From contig CAZFPA010000001.1 of the NCBI GenBank assembly GCA_964520975.1, positions 55,829 through 119,828 on the forward strand: 64,000 nt of DNA, in the 5' to 3' direction. Under the pieces are notes generated by a model. That model made no database searches and was not told where the DNA came from. It worked only from the letters and a program-made list of their open reading frames with translations. This document shows, in pieces, positions 34,186 to 42,996 of this stretch (position 1 is its first letter; each line of letters starts with the position of its first letter). The position numbers were made by a program, and so were the translations under genes. Source of the DNA: CAZFPA01 sp964520975 (lineage in GTDB: Bacteria > Bacillota > Negativicutes > Selenomonadales > Selenomonadaceae).

Positions 34186-36960
34186 CTATAAGCTTTGCAG
34201 GAGTTGCTGCTCCAGGATCTGCATCATCCGCTCGACATCAATGGGCTTGGCAATATGCGTATTCATCCCCGCATCGAGACATTGCCGCACATCATCCGCA
34301 AAGGCATCTGCTGTCATGGCAACAATCGGTACCCGTACCGCGTCCGGACGGGGCAGGGACCGGATCTGCCTCGCCGCCGTATAACCATCCATGATCGGCA
34401 TGCGCAGATCCATCAAAATCACGGAAAAAAAGTCCAAAGTCGAAGCAGCAAAAGTCTTTACCCCCTCCTGCCCGTCGGAACAGACAACTACCTGCATACC
34501 CTGCTGTTCCAACAAGGTCTGCACAATTTCCTGGTTCAGGGGATGATCCTCGCACAGCAGCACCCGGCACCCGGCAAACAGTTCCTGCCGCTGCAACGGT
34601 TCCACGATAGCCGCCCGTTTCGCCCCTGGTGCATATGGCACGCACGCAAACTCCGCCCGCAGGCAGAATTCCGTTCCCTGCCCCGGTTCACTGCTGACCT
34701 CGACGGTCCCGCCCATAAGCTCAATGAGCCGTTTGACAATAGATAGACCGAGTCCTGTCCCCTGCGGAATATACTTGCCTGTCTGCGCCTGTACAAATGG
34801 TTCAAAAATCCGTTGCTGCAATTCCTTTGCTATACCAATGCCCGTATCGCGCACAGCGCCCTCGACCCACATGCGGTTTTTACCGCACATGCGCTCCCGC
34901 AGACGATAAGTAATCGTTCCACCAGCCGATGTAAACTTCACAGCATTGGAAAACAAATTGAAGAAAATCTGATTGATCCGCAAAATATCTATACAGGGAA
35001 CCATATCATCGACTACCTCTGCATCAATGACCAGTCTGAGCTGTTTGGCCTCACAAAGCGGCCGCACAATGGCCTCGATATACTCCACAAAACAGCTGGG
35101 AAAATAAGGCTCCGGGTGCAGTTCTATTTTACCGCTTTCAGCCTTGGCCATATCCAGGACATCGTTGACCAGTCCCAGCAAAAATTTTGAGGAAGTATCT
35201 ATTTTCCCCAGATAATCTGCTGTCTTCGACGGATTTTTCTGCTGCCGGGCCAAATACGTCATACCTATGATTCCATTCAACGGAGTGCGAATATCATGAC
35301 TCATGCGGGAAAGGAATTCCGACTTGGCCCCATTGGCCTGCTGCGCGGTCAGCAATGCCTGCTGCAGCGCCTTCTCCTTGGCCAGCAGCTGTTTTTGCAC
35401 GGCCGTGAAATCCGTCCGCACCATGGCAATGAGCTTACTTTCCCGATCGATATAAAAATATTCAATGCGCTTATTCCGCAGCTCTCCCTGCTCCATAATG
35501 CCAAAGGAGGCCGAATAATGCGCCCCCGCGTCCAGAGCCTTCACTACATTGGCCAGGCACATGAAACTCACGCAGGCCTCCTGCTCTGCCGGAATGATGT
35601 ATTTCTTCACATAGTCTGCTACCGTCTTGTCATAGTCAGGACTATCATGCAGATCCTCCCGATCCGGGCTTGTCCCGCTTGCCAGTATGCGCATGCTCGA
35701 ATTCTTATTGGCATTGATACAGAAAATATAATCATACTGCCGCACAATCACGCGATCCAGCACAGCCTCAATGACCTTTGTCCGTGTAATGTCACGAACC
35801 GCACTGAAGGATATGATATCACCACTCTCCGGATGCTGCAGCAGACGAAGGGCACTCTGCACCCAGCGGATATCTCCCTGGGCTGTAAAGAGCTGATAGA
35901 CCTGCGTCAACTTTCTGCGCCCCTCTTTATAAGCCCGCAGCAGATATTCCCGGGAAAAGAACAACCGGCAGCGCCGCCGATCCCTGTCCCGTGGCATAGA
36001 TGTGAGCAGGGCCTGCACCGACGCATCATAATCCGTTGTCTGCCAGACATGCGGCAGTGGCTGCGTCCCCCGCACAATCTCTACCTGATTCCGCGTAAGA
36101 TTAGCCCGGCGAACAGCTGAATAGGTATCGGCCACGCTGTCCAAAAAATCCTGAGCGGCCCGATACTCCTGCTGCAGCAGCTGTTCCTGATGCTTCAACG
36201 CATCAATGTCCGTATACTGTGCATAAAGATAGAGCTGCGCTCCAAAATGAAACGGATAAAACTTGACACTCACCCACTTATACGGTCCCCGCTTGGTCAT
36301 AATACGGTAAACCGCCTGAAACGGCATCCCTGTCTCCAGCTGCGCCGTCACTTTATTGCGAAGCTGCTGCACATCCTCCGGATAGACCCCGGCATAGGCA
36401 CTCCCCTGAAAAATCGGATGCTCCTGACTATAGCCTGTCATACAGCAAAACTCATCGGAGTACCGTTCAATCAGCGCCACACCATCCGAACGAATACGGA
36501 ACAGCATGGCATTGGCCGGCAGATGATTGATGATATCCAGCAGCGCCTGATCCATGTTTTCCGTCAGCTCTGCTGCATTCCGCTGGGCCTCGACCAAATC
36601 CGTAATATCCATTTCCACCATATCATAAATCCAGCCATCACCGGATGGCTCACGCGCATAGGCATTGAGCTGCATCTCACAGCATTTTCCATCGCCGCGG
36701 CGGGAGGGATACACGATGCAGAAATCCTCCCCGCGACTTCCTTCATCCTCTAAGAGTCCTTGAATATAAGCTGCACTATCCGCACTGATTTCCCGACGGA
36801 TACGCGCCAGGATTCCTCCCTGATAGGAATCAGCGGAAGTGCCAAAAAATTCAAACATCTTTACTGGCGGTTCCACTATGTAGGCCTCACCATTCTTGAT
36901 AAGGCAGCGGCAAATGAAGCTTTGAATCGGTTTTCTGCGAAATCCTGACGGCATCGTCAT
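34186..36960 (-). CDS. soluble multi-PAS hybrid sensor histidine kinase
   Basis: 924 residues, no TM segment or signal peptide. Two or three PAS-like domains fill the first 520 residues (clear one at about 140-255: RYSDEFCCMTGY to KWVSVKFYPF; another about 280-395). Then HisKA with SRMSHDIRTPLNG (His555), HATPase_c (NLFSNAVKF, VRDTGIGI, GTGLGLSIVKR) and a C-terminal receiver with the phospho-Asp in LMDLRMPIMDG (about 852) and KPI. No Hpt or output partner is adjacent. ATG 36960 (MTMPSGF) follows a G-rich RBS; the frame is open further into repeat copy B, which I treat as non-coding leader. Copy B supplies the likely promoter. Confidence 0.92.
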   Translation of the reverse strand: MTMPSGFRRKPIQSFICRCLIKNGEAYIVEPPVKMFEFFGTSADSYQGGILARIRREISADSAAYIQGLLEDEGSRGEDFCIVYPSRRGDGKCCEMQLNAYAREPSGDGWIYDMVEMDITDLVEAQRNAAELTENMDQALLDIINHLPANAMLFRIRSDGVALIERYSDEFCCMTGYSQEHPIFQGSAYAGVYPEDVQQLRNKVTAQLETGMPFQAVYRIMTKRGPYKWVSVKFYPFHFGAQLYLYAQYTDIDALKHQEQLLQQEYRAAQDFLDSVADTYSAVRRANLTRNQVEIVRGTQPLPHVWQTTDYDASVQALLTSMPRDRDRRRCRLFFSREYLLRAYKEGRRKLTQVYQLFTAQGDIRWVQSALRLLQHPESGDIISFSAVRDITRTKVIEAVLDRVIVRQYDYIFCINANKNSSMRILASGTSPDREDLHDSPDYDKTVADYVKKYIIPAEQEACVSFMCLANVVKALDAGAHYSASFGIMEQGELRNKRIEYFYIDRESKLIAMVRTDFTAVQKQLLAKEKALQQALLTAQQANGAKSEFLSRMSHDIRTPLNGIIGMTYLARQQKNPSKTADYLGKIDTSSKFLLGLVNDVLDMAKAESGKIELHPEPYFPSCFVEYIEAIVRPLCEAKQLRLVIDAEVVDDMVPCIDILRINQIFFNLFSNAVKFTSAGGTITYRLRERMCGKNRMWVEGAVRDTGIGIAKELQQRIFEPFVQAQTGKYIPQGTGLGLSIVKRLIELMGGTVEVSSEPGQGTEFCLRAEFACVPYAPGAKRAAIVEPLQRQELFAGCRVLLCEDHPLNQEIVQTLLEQQGMQVVVCSDGQEGVKTFAASTLDFFSVILMDLRMPIMDGYTAARQIRSLPRPDAVRVPIVAMTADAFADDVRQCLDAGMNTHIAKPIDVERMMQILEQQLLQSL

Positions 36961-36991
36961 CGATCTTCCCCCCCTCAAACACTCTATTTTA

Positions 36992-37170
36992 ATTATAACG
37001 CCATTGTTCAAGATTTCGCAATGCGAAATCCTTCCAAACAGCGTTTCAACGAGGCGTGGGATATCCGTCTCATGTCTGTTATTTCTGCTCACGCTCACCA
37101 CCTGCAGCGATGTCGGGCATCTTGTTCCGAGTTATAACGCCATTGTTCAAGATTTCGCAATGCGAAATCC
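36992..37170 (-). repeat. dispersed intergenic element, copy B
   Basis: About 179 bp in the 335-base gap between the divergent kinase and symporter genes. Terminal units at 36992-37021 and 37131-37160 both read TTGCGA, 18 bp, TATAAT/TATAAC on the minus strand and include the palindrome ATTTCGC-AAT-GCGAAAT. Core blocks match copy A. The proximal unit ends 31 bases before the kinase start. Confidence 0.8.
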
Positions 37171-37207
37171 TGGCAGGCGGTATTCCATAGTTTTCTTATA
37201 TGTTTAA

Positions 37208-37236
37208 TTGACAAACTTTTGTTTTTCCTGTATAGT
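37208..37236 (+). promoter_or_regulatory. sigma-A promoter of the symporter gene
   Basis: TTGACA, 17 bp, TATAGT on the plus strand, about 60 bases before the start; AAGGAGG precedes the ATG. Confidence 0.75.
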
Positions 37237-37295
37237 AGGCACATAATCATTCTACAGCTGCTCACAGCCAGCTTTCACCTTAAGGAGGTCTTTTC

Positions 37296-38663
37296 ATGGT
37301 CATCGTAAATGTACTCATCGTATTCGCTTTATTCATCGGACTCTACACCCTGGAAAAAAAGCAGGTCTCCTTCGGCAAGCGCATCCTCATCGCGCTCTTT
37401 GCCGGCATCCTGCTCGGCACCGGCTATCAGTTTGCTTATGGTGCCGGCTCCAGTGTCATCCGGGATACCATTTCCTGGCTGAACATACCGGCCAACGGCT
37501 ATATCCGCCTCTTAAAGCTCATCGTCACGCCGCTGGTACTCACCTCAATCATTTCCTCCATCCTGCAGCTCAAGGACCTTCGCTCCTTCCGCACAACGGG
37601 ACTGCTCATCGTCGGAATCCTGCTTTTCACCACAGTCATCGCAGCTTCCATCGGCGCCGGCTCCGCTCTTGGCTATGGACTATCTGCGGAAGGCATGCCG
37701 ACAGGCGACGCTGAGCTGGGGGCTTCACAGAAGATCGAGACAAAGCTTGACAGTTTCCAGGCCAAAAGTATCCAGGAACAGCTCACGGAAATCATCCCGA
37801 CGAACGTATTCTACGCCCTCACCGGACAGGGCAGCTCAGATACCCTTTCCGTCGTATTTCTTGCCGTCCTCATCGGCATCAGCATTCTGAGAATCCGTCA
37901 ATACAAGCCGGAAACAGCAGAACTTTTGAGCAAAGCTATCCTTGCCCTGCAGGATATCGTCATGGAGGTCGTCGATTTCATTCTGCGCATCACCCCCTAC
38001 AGCATTCTTGCACTCATCACCAAATTCATTGCCATGAGCAGCCTGGACAGCATTCTGAAGCTCATCACCTTTGTTGTCGCCTCCTATACAGCAATTCTGC
38101 TGATGTTTGCCGTACACCTGCTGCTGCTCAGCCTGGCACGCTATAATCCACTCCATTATGTACAGAAAGCCTTCCCCACACTTTCCTTCGCCTTCATGTC
38201 CCGCACCAGCGCAGGGACACTTCCCCTTACCGTGCGCACACTGGAAAAGGATCTGGGGGTATCCGGGGGTATCGCCAATCTGTCCGCCTCTTTCGGCATC
38301 AGCATAGGGCAGAACGGCTGCGCCGGCGTCTATCCCGCTATGCTGGCCGTCATGATTGCTCCGACGGTTGGCATTGATCCCTTTACACTGCCCTTCCTGC
38401 TGAAACTCGTCATCGTGACCGCCCTCGGCTCGCTCGGCATTGCCGGTGTGGGCGGCGGTGCAACCTTCGCCGCCATTGTGGTCCTCTCAACTATGGGACT
38501 GCCGGTAGGCCTCGTCGGTCTGCTCATCGCAATCGAACCGCTCATCGATATGGGCCGCACCGCGTTAAATGTCAGCGATGCTATGGTTACCGCCCTGCTG
38601 ACGCAGCGCCTGACAGGCGAACAACCGGCAGACAAGGAACCTTCCCCCCTCGCGGCAAGTTAA
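37296..38663 (+). CDS. SLC1/DAACS family symporter, TcyP-like (L-cystine or dicarboxylate)
   Basis: 455 residues with about eight hydrophobic segments plus re-entrant hairpins of the glutamate-transporter fold: SRTSAGTLPLTVRTLEKDLG, NLSASFGISIGQNGCAGVYPAM, and GRTALNVSDAMVTALL near the C-terminus. Length and the long N-terminal half resemble B. subtilis TcyP (cystine uptake) more than GltP, but the substrate is inferred. The ATG at 37296 has AAGGAGG. Divergent from the multi-PAS kinase, separated by repeat copy B; whether the kinase controls it is unknown. Ends in a strong terminator. Confidence 0.85.
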   Translation: MVIVNVLIVFALFIGLYTLEKKQVSFGKRILIALFAGILLGTGYQFAYGAGSSVIRDTISWLNIPANGYIRLLKLIVTPLVLTSIISSILQLKDLRSFRTTGLLIVGILLFTTVIAASIGAGSALGYGLSAEGMPTGDAELGASQKIETKLDSFQAKSIQEQLTEIIPTNVFYALTGQGSSDTLSVVFLAVLIGISILRIRQYKPETAELLSKAILALQDIVMEVVDFILRITPYSILALITKFIAMSSLDSILKLITFVVASYTAILLMFAVHLLLLSLARYNPLHYVQKAFPTLSFAFMSRTSAGTLPLTVRTLEKDLGVSGGIANLSASFGISIGQNGCAGVYPAMLAVMIAPTVGIDPFTLPFLLKLVIVTALGSLGIAGVGGGATFAAIVVLSTMGLPVGLVGLLIAIEPLIDMGRTALNVSDAMVTALLTQRLTGEQPADKEPSPLAAS

Positions 38664-38685
38664 GCTTTGCTTCCTAAAAATAATA

Positions 38686-38733
38686 AAAGAACGACGGGCC
38701 TCCTGCAAAAAGGAGTTCCCGTCGTTCTTTTGG
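38686..38733. terminator. bidirectional terminator between symporter and merR
   Basis: AAAAGAACGACGGG pairs with CCCGTCGTTCTTTT, with a small CTCCT/AGGAG hairpin in the loop; T-runs exist on both strands and the genes converge here. Confidence 0.88.
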
Positions 38734-38734
38734 T

Positions 38735-39109
38735 TTACCGGCGAAATTTTTCCGTTGAAGCCTCAATATCGCCATAATGCTCAATTTTTTTATCCAACCG
38801 TTCCAGACAGGCCTGCATGTCCTCCATCCGCTTGAGCAATGTTGCCCGCTGCTCGATGAGAATGGTCTTGCGGGCACCGCGAGTCGAGTCTCCCTTCCCG
38901 AACAAGGTGACATATTCGATGAGGGCTTCGATCTGCAGCCCCGCACTGCGCATGCAGCGAATGAACCTGACCCAGCCGCAGCTTGTCTCATCGTAATCCC
39001 GAATACCGTTTGGCCGACGCGGCACCGGTGGAATCAGACCGATGCGCTCATAATACCGCAGTGTATCCTGCGATACCCCATACATTTCACTTACTTCAGA
39101 AATCGTCAT
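38735..39109 (-). CDS. MerR-family transcriptional regulator
   Basis: 124 residues. N-terminal winged HTH (TISEVSEMYGVSQDTLRYYERIGLIPPVPR) and a coiled-coil dimerisation helix; no metal-binding Cys pattern, so of the AdhR/YhdM-like branch that responds to aldehydes or redox stress. ATG 39109 follows GGGAG. It is the second gene after the aldo/keto reductase, whose promoter has the MerR geometry, suggesting feedback control of the pair. Confidence 0.9.
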   Translation of the reverse strand: MTISEVSEMYGVSQDTLRYYERIGLIPPVPRRPNGIRDYDETSCGWVRFIRCMRSAGLQIEALIEYVTLFGKGDSTRGARKTILIEQRATLLKRMEDMQACLERLDKKIEHYGDIEASTEKFRR

Positions 39110-39149
39110 TTTCCTGCTCCCTTCTGCACTACCGGCAAAGGCCGAATGC

Positions 39150-40298
39150 TCACCGGCCGAACAGCACGGCGGCCTCAGCCATATTTTTACGGATTTCCAC
39201 GCCAAACGGACAGCGTGTCTCACAGGCGCCACAGGCAATACATGCCCCCGCCGGGTGCGCCAGCAATCCATAATGCTCGCGCACAGTTTCGGGGATGGAT
39301 CCCTGTGCCCGCACCAGATTCAATAATTTTGTTACCATTGCTACATCAATGCCCTGTGGACACGGAGCGCAATGTCCACAATACATACAGTGTCCCTGCC
39401 AGCGGATTTTAGGAAACGCTGCCAGGGCCGCGGCATAATCGCGCTCTGTCGGCGAGGCCTCCTCATAGGCCGCAGCTGCCCGCAATTCCTCCAGTGTATG
39501 GGCACCAGCCAACACCACAGCAACAGCCGGCCGCGTCAACGCATAATGCAGGCATTGGCAGACGGTCAGTGCCTGCCCGGCCGGCGAGATTTTGCTCTGC
39601 AGCAGATCCCCGCCGCCAAAGGCCTTCATGACCGTAATTGCCACGCCCAGTCGCTGACAGGTCTCATAAAGCCGCTCCCGTGCCGGGTCCATGTTCACGA
39701 GCTCATGTGCATAGCTGCCTGCCTTCCATAAGTCCTCGCAATCCTCGCTCGGCGGCTGCAGATCGTAGCAGGGATTTACACTGAACATAAGCACATCGAT
39801 GAGCCCGCTCTCAACCGCTGCCTGTGCGGCAACCGGATTGTGACTGCTCAGGCCGATATGATGAAGCTTCCCGGCCGCCTTGAGTTCCAGCGCGTACCGC
39901 ATAACCGGCCCTTCCCTGACCTGCTGCCAATCCTCCAGGGAATCCACATAATGCACCATACCGATATCCACGAAGTCTGTCTGCAGCAGCTGCAGCATTT
40001 CCGCAAAGCTTTCTTTTACCTGCTTTATATTCCTGGTGCGCTCATACTGCCCGTTTTTCCATACTGCACACAGATGCGCCTGCAGGACGAATTTCTCCCG
40101 CCGTCCCAGCAGTGCCTCTCCCAACAGCCTGCGCATCCGGGGATCCGGTGCATAAAAATCCAGGTAGTTGATACCGGCCTGGACCGCATAATCCAGGAAA
40201 TCTTTCATATATTTTCCTTCATGATCCGTCAGGCCTTCACAGCCCATACCGATCTCACTTACCTGCAGCCCCGTCCGGCCTAATCTGCGATACTGCAT
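39150..40298 (-). CDS. aldo/keto reductase with C-terminal 4Fe-4S ferredoxin domain
   Basis: 382 residues. AKR barrel (YRRLGRTGLQVSEIGMGCEGL, NYLDFYAPDPRMR, HIGLSSHNP, VMKAFGGG) with the catalytic Tyr motif altered to FYAPDP, typical of this subgroup. The C-terminus has CMYCGHCAPCP and CIACGACETRCPFGV, giving two Fe-S cluster sites. Such enzymes are frequent in strict anaerobes; substrate unknown. ATG 40298 follows AGGAGG. Promoter at 40325-40355 has a MerR operator; merR is 40 bases downstream. Confidence 0.92.
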   Translation of the reverse strand: MQYRRLGRTGLQVSEIGMGCEGLTDHEGKYMKDFLDYAVQAGINYLDFYAPDPRMRRLLGEALLGRREKFVLQAHLCAVWKNGQYERTRNIKQVKESFAEMLQLLQTDFVDIGMVHYVDSLEDWQQVREGPVMRYALELKAAGKLHHIGLSSHNPVAAQAAVESGLIDVLMFSVNPCYDLQPPSEDCEDLWKAGSYAHELVNMDPARERLYETCQRLGVAITVMKAFGGGDLLQSKISPAGQALTVCQCLHYALTRPAVAVVLAGAHTLEELRAAAAYEEASPTERDYAAALAAFPKIRWQGHCMYCGHCAPCPQGIDVAMVTKLLNLVRAQGSIPETVREHYGLLAHPAGACIACGACETRCPFGVEIRKNMAEAAVLFGR

Positions 40299-40324
40299 AG
40301 CATCCCTCCTCACTCTATGCCCTC

Positions 40325-40355
40325 AGCATATCACATAGAGTTCACTCCAGGTCAA
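40325..40355 (-). promoter_or_regulatory. MerR-type promoter with 19-bp spacer and operator
   Basis: TTGACC and TATGCT are separated by 19 bp, the overlong spacing that MerR activators correct by DNA distortion. The spacer holds the imperfect inverted repeat TGGAGTGAACTCTA, centred between the hexamers, close to operators of AdhR/SoxR-like MerR proteins. Confidence 0.85.
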
Positions 40356-40397
40356 TATGTTCTTTTCCGATACATCGCCCTATCGTATTTTTCGGCC

Positions 40398-40436
40398 AAA
40401 AATGCCGTTTCCCGCTGACTTCCGGAAACGGCATTT
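40398..40436 (-). terminator. intrinsic terminator of priA
   Basis: Minus strand AAATGCCGTTTCC pairs with GGGAAACGGCATTT followed by more Ts, directly at the priA stop. Confidence 0.85.
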
Positions 40437-40437
40437 C

Positions 40438-42849
40438 TTACATTGTAGTAATGGGATCGATATCGATCTGCACCGCAGGGCGCAGATGCAGACGCTCACT
40501 CCGCAGGAATTGCTGCACAGCCGCCAGGTCTGCGCTCTTGATAAGCAGGCAGAAGCGGAAAACGCCGCGATAGCTTGCAATCATCGCCGGTGCCGGGCCA
40601 ATGATCTGCTGCCCCTGCTGTCCGGCAAAACGCTGCCGGAAATGGCCTCTGACTGCTGTTGCTTCCGCCAGCGCCTCTGCTTCCTTTTCATTCTGAAAGG
40701 TCAGTTTCACGATACGACTGAAAGGCGGGAAAAAAAGCTGTCGCCGCATAGCCGCCTCCGCCGCGTAAAAGCCCTCGTAATCCTGCCGCATGCCGCACTG
40801 AACCGCATAATGCTCCGGATTATAGCTCTGCACAATGACCCGTCCGGGAATCTCCCCCCGTCCGGCCCGGCCAGCAGTCTGCGTGATGAGCATAAAGCAG
40901 CGCTCAGCCGCCCGGAAATCCGGCATATTCAGACTGGAATCCGCACTGATGATGCCCACGGCAGTTACATTGGGAATATCATGTCCCTTGGCGACCATCT
41001 GCGTTCCCAGCAGTATATCGTATTCTCCCCGCTTAAAGCTCTCAAGGATGCGGGTGTGCGCAAATTTACCCGTTGTTGTGTCGCGGTCCATGCGGATCAC
41101 ACGCGCCGTTGGTACCAGATCCCGAAGCTCCTGCTCCAGCTTTTCCGTTCCGGAACCAAAATACTTGATATAGCGACTGCCGCATTTTGGACAGACATCC
41201 GGCACCGGCTCCTGCACATCGCAATGGTGACAGGAAAGGCGCCCGTTTTTATGATAGACCAGCGGCAGCCCGCAAAAACGGCACTTGATGACCTGTCCGC
41301 AGGACCGGCACATCACAAAGGTAGAGAAGCCCCGCCGGTTCAGCATCAGGATCAGCTGCTCCTTTTTTTCCATCGTATTGAGGATCAGATCGTGCAGACC
41401 ATGCGATATGATCTTCCGGTTTCCCCGTTTCATTTCCGCGCGCATATCAACGCAGCGGACATCCGGCAGCGGCATATTGCCAATGCGCTGCGTGAGCGTG
41501 AGCAGCGTATAATCGCCCTGCTTCGCATGATAAAAGCTCTCCAGCGATGGCGTTGCGCTCCCCAGCACCAGCACAGCCCCATGCAGGCGGGCGAGTTCGG
41601 CAGCAACAACCCGGGCATGATAGCGTGGTGCCTCATCCTGCTTATAGGACATATCCTGTTCCTCATCCATGACGATAAGACCAATATCGTCCGCCGGCGT
41701 AAACAATGCGGAACGCGCACCGATGATGATACCGGCTTCTCCCCGCCGTACCCGCAGGATGGCATCATTGCGCTCATGGATGGAAAGCCGGCTGTGCATC
41801 ACGATGATATCCTGTGAAAAATAAGCCTTAAACGACTGCACGAGCTGTCCCGTCAGGGCAATTTCCGGCACAAGGACAATGACCTTGCGTCCCTGCTGCC
41901 GCACAAGCGCAGCCGCCTCAATATAGACCTGTGTCTTCCCGCTGCCAGTGACACCATGCAGCAGAAAGGTCTGCTGCCGTTTCTCCCGGATTGCCGGCTC
42001 CATGGCCTGGAGCGCCGTCTGCTGCTCAGCCGTAAGATTACGCTCCTCACGGGACGCCTGCACCGGCGCATAGCTATCACGCAGCACCCGCCGCTGCCGT
42101 ATTTCCACCAGCCCGGCAGCGGCGACAGCCTTCACGGTGGCCGCCGAATGCTTCATTCCCTGCAGCTCGGCCATTGTCGGCTCCGCATGTACCTGCAGAT
42201 ACTCCAGAAGACGCTTCTGTGCCGGGCGACGGGAAAACTCCGCCAGCAAGGCGGCATCGATCGGCTTTTGACAGCAGACATATTTTTCATAGAGCTCAGA
42301 AACCCGCTTTTTAGCACTGTAATCCTTGTAGAGCACCTTGTAGCCCAACAGCTTGTCCAAAAGCTCCGGCAAAGCCTGCGCCTGCTCTGGCAGCAGCTTT
42401 TTGAGCTCTGTCCGGCTCAAAGGACCGGCAGACAGCAAGGCATCGTAGACAGCCCGATAGGGACCCGCCTGAAGCAGCAGATTTCCCTTTGCCTCTTCCT
42501 GCGCGCCATAGCGCACCTCGATCTTGAGACCGCTCTTCCCCGGCATGAACAAGCGCATGATTTCCGCCAGTGAACAGAGATAAAAATCCGCCATCCAGCG
42601 TGAGGCTTCAATCATCTCCGGAGTAAACCATGCCTCATCGTCCACTGTCCCCAGGATATCCTTGAGCTGGATATCCGTCGCAGCAGCCTCACCGGTCTCC
42701 AGGATAAAGCCTTCTACCTTCCGGCCGCCAAAGGGCACCAGCACCCGCCAGCCAGCCGCCAAAAACGGCAGGCTGTCCGGCACCCGGTAGGTATACGCCT
42801 TGGCTATGCTCTTCACCGGTATATTCACAAATACATTTGCTGTCAACAA
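40438..42849 (-). CDS. priA: primosomal replication restart helicase PriA
   Basis: 803 residues. N-terminal 3'-DNA-binding domain (ANVFVNIPVKSIAKAYTYRVP), winged helix, SF2 helicase with Walker A HGVTGSGKTQVYIEA and DEEQ box (IVMDEEQDMSYK), the Zn-binding insert with four CxxC pairs (CRSCGQVIKCRFC, CHHCDV, CPKCGS), and the C-terminal domain. Restarts stalled forks by loading DnaB. No ATG fits: an in-frame TAA stands just upstream and the start is one of two tandem TTGs at 42849/42846. Followed by a terminator. Confidence 0.96.
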   Translation of the reverse strand: MLTANVFVNIPVKSIAKAYTYRVPDSLPFLAAGWRVLVPFGGRKVEGFILETGEAAATDIQLKDILGTVDDEAWFTPEMIEASRWMADFYLCSLAEIMRLFMPGKSGLKIEVRYGAQEEAKGNLLLQAGPYRAVYDALLSAGPLSRTELKKLLPEQAQALPELLDKLLGYKVLYKDYSAKKRVSELYEKYVCCQKPIDAALLAEFSRRPAQKRLLEYLQVHAEPTMAELQGMKHSAATVKAVAAAGLVEIRQRRVLRDSYAPVQASREERNLTAEQQTALQAMEPAIREKRQQTFLLHGVTGSGKTQVYIEAAALVRQQGRKVIVLVPEIALTGQLVQSFKAYFSQDIIVMHSRLSIHERNDAILRVRRGEAGIIIGARSALFTPADDIGLIVMDEEQDMSYKQDEAPRYHARVVAAELARLHGAVLVLGSATPSLESFYHAKQGDYTLLTLTQRIGNMPLPDVRCVDMRAEMKRGNRKIISHGLHDLILNTMEKKEQLILMLNRRGFSTFVMCRSCGQVIKCRFCGLPLVYHKNGRLSCHHCDVQEPVPDVCPKCGSRYIKYFGSGTEKLEQELRDLVPTARVIRMDRDTTTGKFAHTRILESFKRGEYDILLGTQMVAKGHDIPNVTAVGIISADSSLNMPDFRAAERCFMLITQTAGRAGRGEIPGRVIVQSYNPEHYAVQCGMRQDYEGFYAAEAAMRRQLFFPPFSRIVKLTFQNEKEAEALAEATAVRGHFRQRFAGQQGQQIIGPAPAMIASYRGVFRFCLLIKSADLAAVQQFLRSERLHLRPAVQIDIDPITTM

Positions 42850-42892
42850 AATCCATTACCCCGCGTCCTCTTAATATTCTTTTCATTTTATC

Positions 42893-42930
42893 ACAAAGGC
42901 CGCGGCTTCGCTACCGGAAGCCGCGGCCCA
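42893..42930 (-). terminator. strong GC-rich hairpin after terC
   Basis: Minus strand GGCCGCGGCTTC pairs perfectly with GAAGCCGCGGCC around a 7-base loop, but only TTT follows. A second hairpin (AAACCCC/GGGCTTT) precedes it. With its position before priA it is a likely terC terminator despite the short U-run. Confidence 0.65.
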
Positions 42931-42996
42931 AAGAAAGCCCGTCCGGGGTTTCCTCATATTCCTGCCCCCGAAATGCGGCGGACAGTTTACTCCTTG

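Noticed and set aside
36961..37101. N-terminal extension of the 924-residue kinase into repeat copy B
   Set aside because: The extension is repeat sequence also found upstream of another gene; a G-rich RBS precedes the internal ATG at 36960.
40357..41817. 486-codon open frame on the plus strand opposite priA
   Set aside because: Antisense to the PriA helicase domain, whose motifs are intact; composition is that of a reverse frame.
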